Both the position numbers and the translations under genes were made by a program. Shown piece by piece: positions 1-6,325 of a stretch of 24,415 nt of DNA (position 1 is its first letter; each line of letters begins with the position of its first letter). The DNA lies in NCBI GenBank assembly GCA_016185865.1, contig JACPMU010000065.1, forward strand, positions 1-24,415. Reading direction: 5' to 3'. The notes beneath the pieces were generated by a model. It searched no databases, had not been told where the DNA came from, and saw nothing but the letters and a program-made list of their open reading frames with translations. This DNA comes from Candidatus Woesearchaeota archaeon (GTDB taxonomy: Archaea; Nanobdellota; Nanobdellia; Woesearchaeales; GW2011-AR4).

Positions 1-513
1 GCCAATTGAAGATGCATGAACTTCCTCATTTTCCTCCCACATTCCGTTATCTTTATCATGCCAGTATTCAATACTTTGCAGATAATAAACAAGCTTTTGC
101 AGAATTCTTTTATCATTTTCATTTCTGACAATTTTGATTCCTTTTTGCTCCAAATCGCCTATCCTGAACAATAATGCGCCGATTGCATCATTCTGCTTGT
201 TGCCCCACTGCTCCCAGATTTCCTCCATTGTGATTGGGTCATATCTTGCATGGATATACTGGAAATGGTGCTTTGGCTTTTCTCTTATAGCCCAGTCTAT
301 TTTGTACTCGTGCTTTAGGAGAATATCAAGCAAAGCCCTTAAGGTTTTCTTTACAATATTGTATTTTTGCGCAGCCTCCAAGCCAAGAGTTGCATAAACA
401 TTGTCCCTAATCCATGCCAGATTATAGCCTGTCTTGACAGTCATCCTGCTGGCTGCAAAAAGCCCTGTTGGATACTGCATTTGCTTTAGTATTTGGAGTG
501 ATTGGTTAAGCAT
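1..513 (-). CDS. GH15-family glycoside hydrolase (N-terminal part, cut by window edge)
   Basis: The first 171 codons of a glycoside hydrolase family 15 protein are present; the rest lies beyond base 1. GH15 enzymes are inverting alpha-glucosidases (glucoamylase, glucodextranase, trehalase), and the alpha/alpha-barrel domain is shared with phosphorylase kinase alpha subunits. Visible marks are the NLAWIRDNVY stretch at residues 31-40, typical of the substrate pocket, and GMWEENEEVHASSIG at 157-171, where the WEE glutamates match the family's general acid region. The ATG lies one base after the stop of the upstream 219-residue gene, so the two are translationally coupled. No signal peptide is seen, which suggests cytoplasmic glucan or trehalose breakdown. 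The exact substrate cannot be told from this fragment. Confidence 0.8.
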   Translation of the reverse strand, partial: MLNQSLQILKQMQYPTGLFAASRMTVKTGYNLAWIRDNVYATLGLEAAQKYNIVKKTLRALLDILLKHEYKIDWAIREKPKHHFQYIHARYDPITMEEIWEQWGNKQNDAIGALLFRIGDLEQKGIKIVRNENDKRILQKLVYYLQSIEYWHDKDNGMWEENEEVHASSIG

Positions 514-514
514 T

Positions 515-1174
515 TTAATTCAATGGAATTGAAAATCCATACATTTCTGCGAATCTTTTTACAAATCTGTCTGCTTGGCTGCATATCACTTGGGTCATTT
601 GCTTAGTTCTTTGGCCTTCAGTAAGTGAAGATGCAGCAAAAACAGCAAGATCCAATAAACGCCTAACCTCTTCTGTTAGTTCTTGGTATTCTTCAAAATC
701 AGCGATAGGTTTCTGCAGCGTGGTTATCATAAGGTAGCCAGCATGAGCCAAATTTAGCAACATTGAATTCGTTGTATAATCAAAACTTCCTTTTTTCAGC
801 ACAGCTTTCATATTCGGACTTGGAGATAATTGGAAAAGCTCGTTTGTTTCTTTCATTTTTAAAACCTTATCCAGTTTATCCGCCATATTGCCAACCGGAA
901 TAAAGAAAGGATGAGCTGTAAAATAAATCAATGCTTTTTCAAAAGGATCCGGTTGGCTATCCATTCTAGCATTAACTCCTTGATAGAAAATTTCATTTAA
1001 TCGCTGAATATCTGCCGCAGCGCCTTCCTGCAATATTGCAGGCTGCAGAGCAGCAATGTAAGCCAAGTCTCCCCTTAACCCGGCATTGTAAAAATTGCCA
1101 AGTCCTATATCATTATGCTTTAGTTTTGCAGATAATTCATTGGCTCTCCTTTCCAATTCACTAGGATTTATCAT
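515..1174 (-). CDS. Hypothetical protein, 219 aa, upstream partner of the GH15 gene
   Basis: I do not recognise this 219-residue protein. It is mostly alpha-helical by eye, lacks membrane segments and signal peptide, and has only one cysteine. Its N-terminus (residues 1-60) is charged and helical, and the middle contains the aromatic stretch ALIYFTAHPFFIP. The ATG at 1174 sits about 27 bases downstream of a TATA box (1197-1204), so the message is probably leaderless. Its stop is one base from the GH15 start, pointing to a two-gene transcript. A link to carbohydrate metabolism is inferred from position only. Confidence 0.7.
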   Translation of the reverse strand: MINPSELERRANELSAKLKHNDIGLGNFYNAGLRGDLAYIAALQPAILQEGAAADIQRLNEIFYQGVNARMDSQPDPFEKALIYFTAHPFFIPVGNMADKLDKVLKMKETNELFQLSPSPNMKAVLKKGSFDYTTNSMLLNLAHAGYLMITTLQKPIADFEEYQELTEEVRRLLDLAVFAASSLTEGQRTKQMTQVICSQADRFVKRFAEMYGFSIPLN

Positions 1175-1196
1175 ATGTTTTTCGTAAGAAATCCAC

Positions 1197-1204
1197 TTTA
1201 TAAA
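1197..1204 (-). promoter_or_regulatory. TATA box for the 219-aa gene and GH15 operon
   Basis: TTTATAAA on the minus strand, centred 26-27 bases before the ATG at 1174, as expected for an archaeal leaderless promoter. Confidence 0.6.
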
Positions 1205-1247
1205 TCTTTCTATTTTGTTACTACTAAGAAGTTTATAATTAATAAAA

Positions 1248-1256
1248 TTTAAAAAC
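1248..1256 (+). promoter_or_regulatory. TATA-like box for the frameshifted gene at 1278
   Basis: TTTAAAAAC centred about 26 bases before the ATG at 1278. It is back-to-back with the minus-strand promoter at 1197-1204, giving a short divergent promoter region. Confidence 0.5.
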
Positions 1257-1277
1257 TAGCTAATTTTCCATGTTTTA

Positions 1278-1588
1278 ATGGTGGATCAGAATGGTTATCT
1301 TGGCATTGTTCAACAAAGTGGTCCTGGTGTTTTTATTATAAAGCCAACTACGCTAGCAGTCATTCGAGCAGGGGAAGGGCAGGATGCAAGACACTTATAT
1401 ATTGCGCTTTTAGGAACAAAAACCCAATTAGAGTTAAAAGCTATTTGCTCCAGCAGCAAGCAGGCTATGTTGCAATTAACGGTCCAAAAGGAATAGACGG
1501 AATTTTTCTCAGAACGCCTGATAAAGATTTTGATAGAAACAAAGGTCTTGAAGGAGTTGTAGAAATATTGTCAATTTTAGAAACCTAG
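1278..1588 (+). pseudogene. Small hypothetical gene broken by a one-base frameshift
   Basis: Frame 1 runs from the ATG at 1278 and encodes 72 residues to a TAG at 1494-1496, but its last about 18 residues (after LELKA) look unlike a natural protein. The overlapping frame one base earlier carries a convincing tail (GYVAINGPKGIDGIFLRTP, then a charged helix) to TAG at 1586-1588. Restoring one A in the AAAA run at 1436-1439 joins both parts into a protein of about 104 residues without a stop. I do not recognise a family. It could be a real pseudogene, a sequencing or assembly error in the homopolymer, or programmed -1 frameshifting. It converges with, and overlaps by four bases, the end of the AlaX gene. 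Confidence 0.6.
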
Positions 1589-2292
1589 CGTAAAGTATAA
1601 TACACCCTTCTATTGTCCTTTCCCTTGTTCTCAGCCTTGACAAACTCTACTGTGCCTATCTCAGCAAGGCTCTTGACATGAGTGCCTCCATCAGCCTGCA
1701 TGTCTACTCCGGGAATTTCAACAATTCTTAGGGTACGGACGTCCGGAGGCAAAGCGCCTGCAAGCTTTACCATTCCGGGTATTTTCATAGCTTCGTCCCT
1801 GTCCATGTAAGACACTTTGACAGGCAAATCCTGCTTGATAATCTGGTTGACTTTTTCTATGTATTGCTTTATTTTTTCCTGGTCAAATTCTGCCATGTTG
1901 TAGTCTACTCTTGTCTTGTCCAAATCAATCTGGTTGCCGGTGATTAAAACATTGTCTTGGGAGTGCATGACTGCGCTCAGCAAATGAGCTGCTGTGTGCA
2001 TCTTCATGAACCTGTATCTCCTGTCCCAGTCAATCTTTCCCATAACCTTGTCGCCAGCATTCAATCCCGGTTTTGCAACCTCGTGGCTTATCCTGCCATC
2101 AGCTTTCCTAACTGAAACAACAGGGTACTCTTCATTATCTTTAATCAGAAACCCAGTATCATATGGCTGCCCTCCGCCTTGGGGATAGAAGGCAGTCCTG
2201 TCCAGAACAACAAACTTTTCATCCTTGACACTTTCAACAGCAGCTTCAAACTCCTTAAGGTAGGAGTCGTTCATGTACAGTGCGGATTCCAT
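1585..2292 (-). CDS. alaX: Alanyl-tRNA editing protein AlaX (AlaX-M type)
   Basis: This is a free-standing trans-editing domain that hydrolyses mis-acylated Ser-tRNA(Ala) or Gly-tRNA(Ala) in the cytoplasm. It is homologous to the editing domain of AlaRS. In order it shows the glycine-rich motif YPQGGGQPYDTG near residues 38-49, the zinc-binding HTAAH (HxxxH) in the middle, and the second zinc motif ADGGTHV near the C-terminus. The usual form of the last motif is CGGTH, and here the Cys position is Asp. The ATG at 2292 is preferred over the in-frame TTG at 2301 because the protein then begins MESALYMNDSYLKEF, like known AlaX N-termini. It lies 35 bases downstream of a membrane-protein gene on the same strand and may share its transcript. 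Confidence 0.9.
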   Translation of the reverse strand: MESALYMNDSYLKEFEAAVESVKDEKFVVLDRTAFYPQGGGQPYDTGFLIKDNEEYPVVSVRKADGRISHEVAKPGLNAGDKVMGKIDWDRRYRFMKMHTAAHLLSAVMHSQDNVLITGNQIDLDKTRVDYNMAEFDQEKIKQYIEKVNQIIKQDLPVKVSYMDRDEAMKIPGMVKLAGALPPDVRTLRIVEIPGVDMQADGGTHVKSLAEIGTVEFVKAENKGKDNRRVYYTLR

Positions 2293-2327
2293 TTTAGCCA
2301 AAAATAAAAAGAAAAAAGAAGAAGTAT

Positions 2328-2675
2328 TTAATCCTTAGCCAATGACTGTATGGCTTTCAATGCCACAACAATTGCAGCCGGTGTCACAAAAACCGCTATG
2401 TTCACCACAATGTCCTGCAAATAGCCCCCGATTACAGGGATTATAACAAGGCTTGATCCAACTGTTCCTGTGATGAGCAATGCTGCTGCAGCCACAAGGA
2501 ATGGCGTTGTTTCTCTCTCGGTTACATTCAAAAGGCCCACTATCAAACCTAGCACCACCAATAGCAATACTAGCCAGCCTTGTAAGTTTTGCCCAAGATT
2601 ACCAGCGAACAGGCCTATGACAATAGCTATCAGTACACCGATAATAAAAGCCCACTCGCCCATTTTGCTTCCCAT
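2328..2675 (-). CDS. Small four-helix membrane protein, paralogue of the divergent gene at 2892
   Basis: This 115-residue protein is almost entirely hydrophobic. Probable transmembrane segments are at about 7-24, 32-49, 58-80 and 86-108, with short loops and a charged tail (LKAIQSLAKD). It aligns along its whole length with the protein at 2892-3254: both have an FIIGVxIAxVxGL start, LLVVLGLxVGxLNV in helix 2, an ETxxFL loop, and a VxPAxxVVALK end. The ATG at 2675 follows a strong Shine-Dalgarno (GGAGGTG on the minus strand, about 2681-2687) and a leader of roughly 40 bases. The function is unknown to me. The strong signals suggest high expression. Confidence 0.85.
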   Translation of the reverse strand: MGSKMGEWAFIIGVLIAIVIGLFAGNLGQNLQGWLVLLLVVLGLIVGLLNVTERETTPFLVAAAALLITGTVGSSLVIIPVIGGYLQDIVVNIAVFVTPAAIVVALKAIQSLAKD

Positions 2676-2740
2676 TTTTATGCTCCACCTCCATATTTTA
2701 TCAATTAAGAACCAATTTTAAAATATTGAAATTGAACTTG

Positions 2741-2750
2741 TATTTAAAAT
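2741..2750 (-). promoter_or_regulatory. BRE/TATA promoter for the membrane gene at 2675
   Basis: Minus-strand ATTTTAAATA preceded by CCGCAA, a BRE-like element. The predicted transcription start is near 2717, which leaves a leader of about 40 bases with a Shine-Dalgarno. Confidence 0.55.
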
Positions 2751-2789
2751 TTGCGGAAAAGCCAGGAAAATGCGATTGCCAATGCTTTT

Positions 2790-2802
2790 TGCCCTTTGGG
2801 CA
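2790..2802. repeat. Short perfect inverted repeat between divergent paralogues
   Basis: TGCCC-TTT-GGGCA lies about 22 bases upstream of the plus-strand TATA box at 2825 and between the two divergent promoters. It could be an operator. It is short enough to be chance. Confidence 0.3.
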
Positions 2803-2824
2803 TATGGAAAATAATTCCGAAAGG

Positions 2825-2832
2825 TTTATATA
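2825..2832 (+). promoter_or_regulatory. Strong BRE/TATA promoter for the membrane gene at 2892
   Basis: TTTATATA preceded by CCGAAAGG, close to the archaeal BRE-TATA consensus. Predicted start is near 2855, giving a leader of about 37 bases that holds AGGAGGTGA. Confidence 0.7.
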
Positions 2833-2891
2833 GTGGTTTTCTCAAGAGGGTATATTCTAGGTGCTACGGAGCGCTTAGGAGGTGAAACTAG

Positions 2892-3254
2892 ATGGAAAAG
2901 CAAATAGGAAATTACTCCTTTATCATTGGGGTAATAATAGCAGTAGTGCTTGGTTTGGCAGCGCCGAAGCTGGGAACAGCAACAGCATGGCTGTGGTCAT
3001 TGCTGGTTGTACTCGGGCTTGTGGTGGGTTTCCTGAATGTGTCAGGAAAAGAAACCAAGGAATTCTTGTGGGTTACGGTTGCTTTGGTAGTGGTTGCCTT
3101 TGCAGGCAGCGCCCAGATTAGCTCATGGAGCAATGTTGAACTAATTGGCCCTTACTTAAAAGGAATATTTGATGCCATATTGGCATTTGTTGTTCCTGCA
3201 ACAGTTGTTGTTGCGCTTAAGGATGTATGGGACTTAGCAAAGCCAAACACATAA
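2892..3254 (+). CDS. Small four-helix membrane protein, paralogue of the divergent gene at 2328
   Basis: This 120-residue polytopic membrane protein has probable transmembrane segments at about 8-24, 33-50, 59-76 and 91-111, a polar loop (SSWSNVELIGPYLKG) before the last helix, and a charged end. It is the divergent twin of the 115-residue protein at 2328-2675. The start is fixed by AGGAGGTGA at 2877-2885, seven bases before the ATG; this is the best Shine-Dalgarno in the window. A T-rich terminator follows directly. I do not recognise the family's function. A paired hetero-oligomer in the membrane is one possibility. Confidence 0.85.
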   Translation: MEKQIGNYSFIIGVIIAVVLGLAAPKLGTATAWLWSLLVVLGLVVGFLNVSGKETKEFLWVTVALVVVAFAGSAQISSWSNVELIGPYLKGIFDAILAFVVPATVVVALKDVWDLAKPNT

Positions 3255-3281
3255 TCTTTTTCTTTTTTTTATTTTTTTTAT
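3255..3281 (+). terminator. T-rich archaeal terminator after the 2892 membrane gene
   Basis: A nearly pure pyrimidine run of 27 bases containing T8 and T8 tracts starts right after the stop codon. Archaeal polymerase terminates on such U-runs without needing a hairpin. Confidence 0.65.
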
Positions 3282-3287
3282 ATTAAC

Positions 3288-3295
3288 ATATAAAT
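3288..3295 (+). promoter_or_regulatory. TATA box for the phosphoesterase gene
   Basis: ATATAAAT centred about 27 bases before the ATG at 3319, predicting a leaderless message. Confidence 0.6.
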
Positions 3296-3318
3296 AGTAA
3301 TCTGCGTTTCTGGCTATT

Positions 3319-4026
3319 ATGAAAATACTGCCAAACATCGAAATCATAGATTTAGCCCTGTACTTTAAAGCTACGCTTGTTATTGCAGATATTCACATAG
3401 GCTATGAGGAAGCCCTTAACAAGCAGGGAATACTGGTTCCAAGGCTGCAATTCGAGGAAATGATTAAGAGAATGGAAAAGGTATTTGGCATGTTGAATAA
3501 TAAGAAGCTCAAAAGAATTGTTGTCAACGGCGACTTGAAGCACGAGTTTGGCACTATATCCGAGCAGGAATGGCGGAATACGCTTAAATTCATCGACTTG
3601 CTTGCAAAGCACTGCAAAGAGGTTATCCTGATAAAGGGCAATCATGATACAATATTGGGCCCAATAGCTAAAAAGAGAAATGTTAAGGTTGTGGACAGCC
3701 TGGCTGTTGGCAAAGTGCTGATCACTCATGGAAACAAAGTGCCTGGCAATATCAAAAGCTATGATACCCTAATAATAGGGCATGAGCATCCTGCTATTTC
3801 GATTAGGGAAGGTCCGAGAGTTGAGCAGTTCAAGTGCTTCCTGAAAGGCAGGTACAAAGGCAAAAATCTCATAGTTCAGCCGTCTTTCAACAGCATGATT
3901 GAGGGCACTGATTTGCTTAGGGACAAAATATTAAGCCCTTTTCTGCATCAAAACCTGGATAATTTTGATGTTTACATTGTTGAGGACAAGGTTTATGAGT
4001 TTGGGAAACTTAAAAAATTTAGGTAG
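3319..4026 (+). CDS. SbcD-like archaeal metallophosphoesterase
   Basis: This is a calcineurin-type phosphoesterase of the archaeal SbcD/Mre11-related family, 235 residues. The dinuclear metal motifs appear in order: ADIHIGYEE (residues 23-31, D-x-H), VNGDLKHEF (GD), IKGNHD (GNHD), THGN, and IIGHEHP (GHxH). They indicate hydrolysis of phosphoesters with two divalent metals in the cytoplasm. Archaeal members are often found near DNA repair helicases; none is visible here, so the substrate (nucleic acid or nucleotide) is unknown. The gene has its own TATA box and converges with the HTH-CBS gene, the stop codons lying two bases apart. Confidence 0.85.
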   Translation: MKILPNIEIIDLALYFKATLVIADIHIGYEEALNKQGILVPRLQFEEMIKRMEKVFGMLNNKKLKRIVVNGDLKHEFGTISEQEWRNTLKFIDLLAKHCKEVILIKGNHDTILGPIAKKRNVKVVDSLAVGKVLITHGNKVPGNIKSYDTLIIGHEHPAISIREGPRVEQFKCFLKGRYKGKNLIVQPSFNSMIEGTDLLRDKILSPFLHQNLDNFDVYIVEDKVYEFGKLKKFR

Positions 4027-4028
4027 AA

Positions 4029-4571
4029 TCACCCCTTGTATATCTTCCCAAGCAAATCGCTCTTGGTAATCAATCCAATCAATTTGCCTTCTTCCGAGAC
4101 AACAACAATTGGATAATGCTTGAGAAGGTTTGAAACCACCTGTATTGAGGTTGTTTTTGACACTATTGGGGGGGATTCCTGCATTATCTCTTTCACTATG
4201 GCTGCTTTTGACTTAAGCAATGCATCAAGAATTGTTGATTCTGACACCAAGCCTAGTAACTTGCTGTGGTCCATTACAGGCAATTGAGAAATCTGGAATT
4301 TTTTCATCTTGGCTATTGCTTCCTTTATAGGCATGCCCGGGCTTACGCTCACTATCCTGCTTGTCATGAGCTGCTCTGCCTTGACTTCCTCCTTTTTTTC
4401 AAGCTCGCTTAATGCTGCAAATATCTTCCTTGTTTTTGTGTACGTTGGGTCAATCCTGCCTGACTCTATCTTTGCAATAAGTGACTGGGAAACTCCTGCA
4501 CGGTTAGCAAGCTCTGTCTGCGTCATTCCAAGCTTTTTCCTTATTTTCCTAACTTCCTCCAACTCGTCCAT
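4029..4571 (-). CDS. XRE-type HTH regulator with a tandem CBS pair
   Basis: A 180-residue predicted transcription regulator. Residues 5-55 form an XRE/Cro-type helix-turn-helix (MTQTELANRAGVSQSLIAKIESG), and residues 65-178 form two CBS domains (MTSRIVSVSPG... and IMQESPPIVSKT...), a module that commonly binds adenosyl ligands such as AMP, ATP, SAM or MTA. HTH-CBS proteins are common in archaea. The gene is divergent from metK across 125 bases, with an inverted repeat at 4604-4619 next to its own TATA box, so control of metK and itself in response to an adenosyl compound is plausible. That link is inferred. The message is probably leaderless. Confidence 0.85.
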   Translation of the reverse strand: MDELEEVRKIRKKLGMTQTELANRAGVSQSLIAKIESGRIDPTYTKTRKIFAALSELEKKEEVKAEQLMTSRIVSVSPGMPIKEAIAKMKKFQISQLPVMDHSKLLGLVSESTILDALLKSKAAIVKEIMQESPPIVSKTTSIQVVSNLLKHYPIVVVSEEGKLIGLITKSDLLGKIYKG

Positions 4572-4592
4572 ATAAGGAAGTAGTACTAGCCT

Positions 4593-4602
4593 GTATTTAA
4601 AA
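4593..4602 (-). promoter_or_regulatory. TATA box for the HTH-CBS gene
   Basis: Minus-strand TTTTAAATAC centred about 27 bases before the ATG at 4571; it is flanked directly upstream by the inverted repeat at 4604-4619. Confidence 0.55.
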
Positions 4603-4603
4603 T

Positions 4604-4619
4604 TATTCCTTTTGGAATA
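4604..4619. promoter_or_regulatory. Candidate operator between the HTH-CBS gene and metK
   Basis: Perfect 6-base inverted repeat TATTCC-TTTT-GGAATA. It overlaps the BRE position of the HTH-CBS promoter and ends 15 bases before the metK TATA region. The place and symmetry suit a dimeric HTH protein. Chance cannot be excluded in AT-rich DNA. Confidence 0.4.
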
Positions 4620-4633
4620 TTTCTTTCACAAAA

Positions 4634-4644
4634 TTATTTAAAAA
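4634..4644 (+). promoter_or_regulatory. metK: TATA region of metK
   Basis: TTATTTAAAAA. The usual spacing in this window puts the transcription start near 4663-4668, at or just before the ATG of the small upstream ORF at 4666. Confidence 0.55.
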
Positions 4645-4665
4645 GCAGGGGAAATATTGCATATT

Positions 4666-4695
4666 ATGAGTTATTCTGACCATGTGAGGTGGTAA
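4666..4695 (+). CDS. Nine-codon upstream ORF (possible leader peptide) of metK
   Basis: ATG at 4666 opens MSYSDHVRW and stops with TAA at 4693-4695, one base before the metK ATG. The ATG lies at the predicted transcription start, so it could be read as a leaderless ORF. The metK Shine-Dalgarno (GAGGTGG, 4686-4692) lies inside its last codons. Translation of this ORF would thus affect ribosome loading on metK. It could also be chance. Confidence 0.35.
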   Translation: MSYSDHVRW

Positions 4696-4696
4696 A

Positions 4697-5890
4697 ATGG
4701 CAAATATAACATATGTTACAAGCGAGAGCGTTACAGAAGGGCATCCTGACAAGATATGCGACCAGATAAGCGATACTATTCTTGATACCTTGTTCGCGCA
4801 GGACCCGTATTCAAGGGTTGCTGTTGAATGTTTGACAACAACCGGATTAGTTGTTGTAGCAGGAGAAGTTACAACAAAAGGTTATGCTGACATACAGGGG
4901 ATTGCAAGGAGGACTTTGAAAGAGATAGGCTACACAAACCCGCAGTATGGAATTGATTGCGAGGATGCAGGGGTTTTGGTAAGCATACACGGGCAAAGCT
5001 CTGATATTGCGCAAGGTGTAAATGAAGCCTCAAATAAGGAACAGGGAGCAGGCGACCAGGGAATGATGTATGGGTATGCAAGCAATGAAACTCCTGAACT
5101 GATGCCATTGCCTATAATGCTGGCGCACAGATTGACTATGAAGCTGGCAGAAGCGAGGAAAAGAGGAATAATAACTGATCTTGGGCCTGACGGCAAATCA
5201 CAGGTAAGCGTTGAATACCATGACGATGTGCCTAAAAGACTAAGTGCAGTTGTAATTGCGCAGCAGCATCTTGAAGACATAAGCGAGGAAGAGCTTAAGG
5301 AAGAAATAAGGAATAAGGTTATTGAGCCTGTCTGCGGCAAATGGATTGACGAGAATACAAAAATCTATATCAATGCAACTGGAAAATTTGTCATTGGAGG
5401 CCCTGAAGGGGATTCAGGAGTTACAGGAAGAAAGATAATTGCTGACTCTTATGGCGGAGTTGGCAGGCACGGCGGAGGAGCTTTCTCTGGCAAAGATCCA
5501 ACCAAGGTTGACAGGAGCGGAGCTTATGCTGCAAGGTATGTTGCAAAAAATGTTGTTGCAGCTGGTTTGGCTGACAAATGCGAAGTTCAGTTGTCATATG
5601 CAATAGGGATAGCGCAGCCAACATCTGTCAATGTTGACACATTCGGGACAAACAAGATTCCTGAATCAAAAATTATTGAGCTGGTTAAAAAGCACTTCAA
5701 GCTGACTCCAAGATGGATAATTGACCACCTTAACTTAAGAAGGCCAATCTACAGGAAAACAGCAGCCTATGGCCACTTTGGAAGGGAAGACCCTGATTTT
5801 ACATGGGAAAAAACAGACATGGCAGATACTTTAAGGCTTGAAGCAGGGTTGATTAAGCCTTTGAAAGCAGAAGCAAGAATGATTTATTGA
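4697..5890 (+). CDS. metK: S-adenosylmethionine synthetase, bacterial type
   Basis: MetK condenses methionine and ATP to SAM, releasing phosphate and pyrophosphate, in the cytoplasm. At 397 residues it has the full bacterial/eukaryotic length. Signature motifs are GHPDK at residues 15-19, GAGDQG at 117-122, and the glycine-rich loop GGGAFSGKDPTKVDRS at 259-274. Most archaea use a divergent archaeal-type SAM synthetase lacking this pattern, so this copy probably reached the lineage from bacteria. The start is set by GAGGTGG ending five bases before the ATG. It is divergent from an HTH-CBS regulator and is followed by a T-rich terminator. It supplies SAM for the speD, SET and methyltransferase products in the window. 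Confidence 0.97.
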   Translation: MANITYVTSESVTEGHPDKICDQISDTILDTLFAQDPYSRVAVECLTTTGLVVVAGEVTTKGYADIQGIARRTLKEIGYTNPQYGIDCEDAGVLVSIHGQSSDIAQGVNEASNKEQGAGDQGMMYGYASNETPELMPLPIMLAHRLTMKLAEARKRGIITDLGPDGKSQVSVEYHDDVPKRLSAVVIAQQHLEDISEEELKEEIRNKVIEPVCGKWIDENTKIYINATGKFVIGGPEGDSGVTGRKIIADSYGGVGRHGGGAFSGKDPTKVDRSGAYAARYVAKNVVAAGLADKCEVQLSYAIGIAQPTSVNVDTFGTNKIPESKIIELVKKHFKLTPRWIIDHLNLRRPIYRKTAAYGHFGREDPDFTWEKTDMADTLRLEAGLIKPLKAEARMIY

Positions 5891-5915
5891 TTTTTAATTT
5901 TTCTTTTTGTTTAAT
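5890..5915 (+). terminator. T-rich terminator after metK
   Basis: Pyrimidine-rich run with T5, T5 and T5 tracts immediately after the metK stop, matching archaeal U-run termination. Confidence 0.5.
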
Positions 5916-5946
5916 CTTTCCATAGTCTTGTATTTCGACCAAAAAC

Positions 5947-5956
5947 TTTTTAAAAA
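5947..5956 (+). promoter_or_regulatory. TATA-like box for the 5984-7633 gene pair
   Basis: TTTTTAAAAA centred about 32 bases before the ATG at 5984. This favours ATG 5984 over the in-frame GTG at 5969, which would lie ahead of the predicted transcription start. Confidence 0.5.
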
Positions 5957-5983
5957 GACTTCAATTACGTGTCTTTGAGAATA

Positions 5984-6325
5984 ATGGCACAAGACTATAC
6001 TCCAAGAGGGAGGGTTGGGAGCTTTAATTACACTATTGTTGGATTTGGTGATAGCCCACAAGCAGCTCTTATGGAAGCAGAGGGAAAGCTACCTTTTCCT
6101 ATAAGAGAAATTGCAAGTTATGCACGACTTAATACATTAGGTCCTCGCAAAGTACGAGGTAAAGGTCAAGAAGTGCTATATAAAGTTGAAGTTAGATATG
6201 ATTTACCAGGTGATACACCACAAGCAAAAAAAGAGGCCCAAGAAGTTAAAAGAAAACCGAGCAGTGCGGGCCCTGTTGGAGTGCTTGAGGTTACAAAAGG
6301 CATTCGATTGGATGATATTCTTTAA
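5984..6325 (+). CDS. Hypothetical protein, 113 aa, coupled to the transglutaminase-like gene
   Basis: I do not recognise this 113-residue protein. The first 75 residues look like a compact alpha/beta domain (FNYTIVGFGDSPQAALMEAE, then VLYKVEVRYDLPG). The last 40 are Lys/Pro-rich and probably flexible, ending in EVTKGIRLDDIL. There is no membrane segment, signal peptide or cysteine. Its TAA is followed at once by the ATG of the next gene (TAAATG, zero gap), so the two are translated together and probably work together. The alternative GTG start at 5969 would add five residues. Confidence 0.7.
   Translation: MAQDYTPRGRVGSFNYTIVGFGDSPQAALMEAEGKLPFPIREIASYARLNTLGPRKVRGKGQEVLYKVEVRYDLPGDTPQAKKEAQEVKRKPSSAGPVGVLEVTKGIRLDDIL

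Noticed and set aside
4581..4588. TAGTACTA palindrome between the HTH-CBS ATG and its TATA box
   Set aside because: Eight bases only and inside the short start region; weaker candidate operator than the inverted repeat at 4604-4619.
4620..4697. SAM riboswitch ahead of metK
   Set aside because: The predicted leader is about 30 bases or less, far too short for a known SAM riboswitch, and no such fold is seen.
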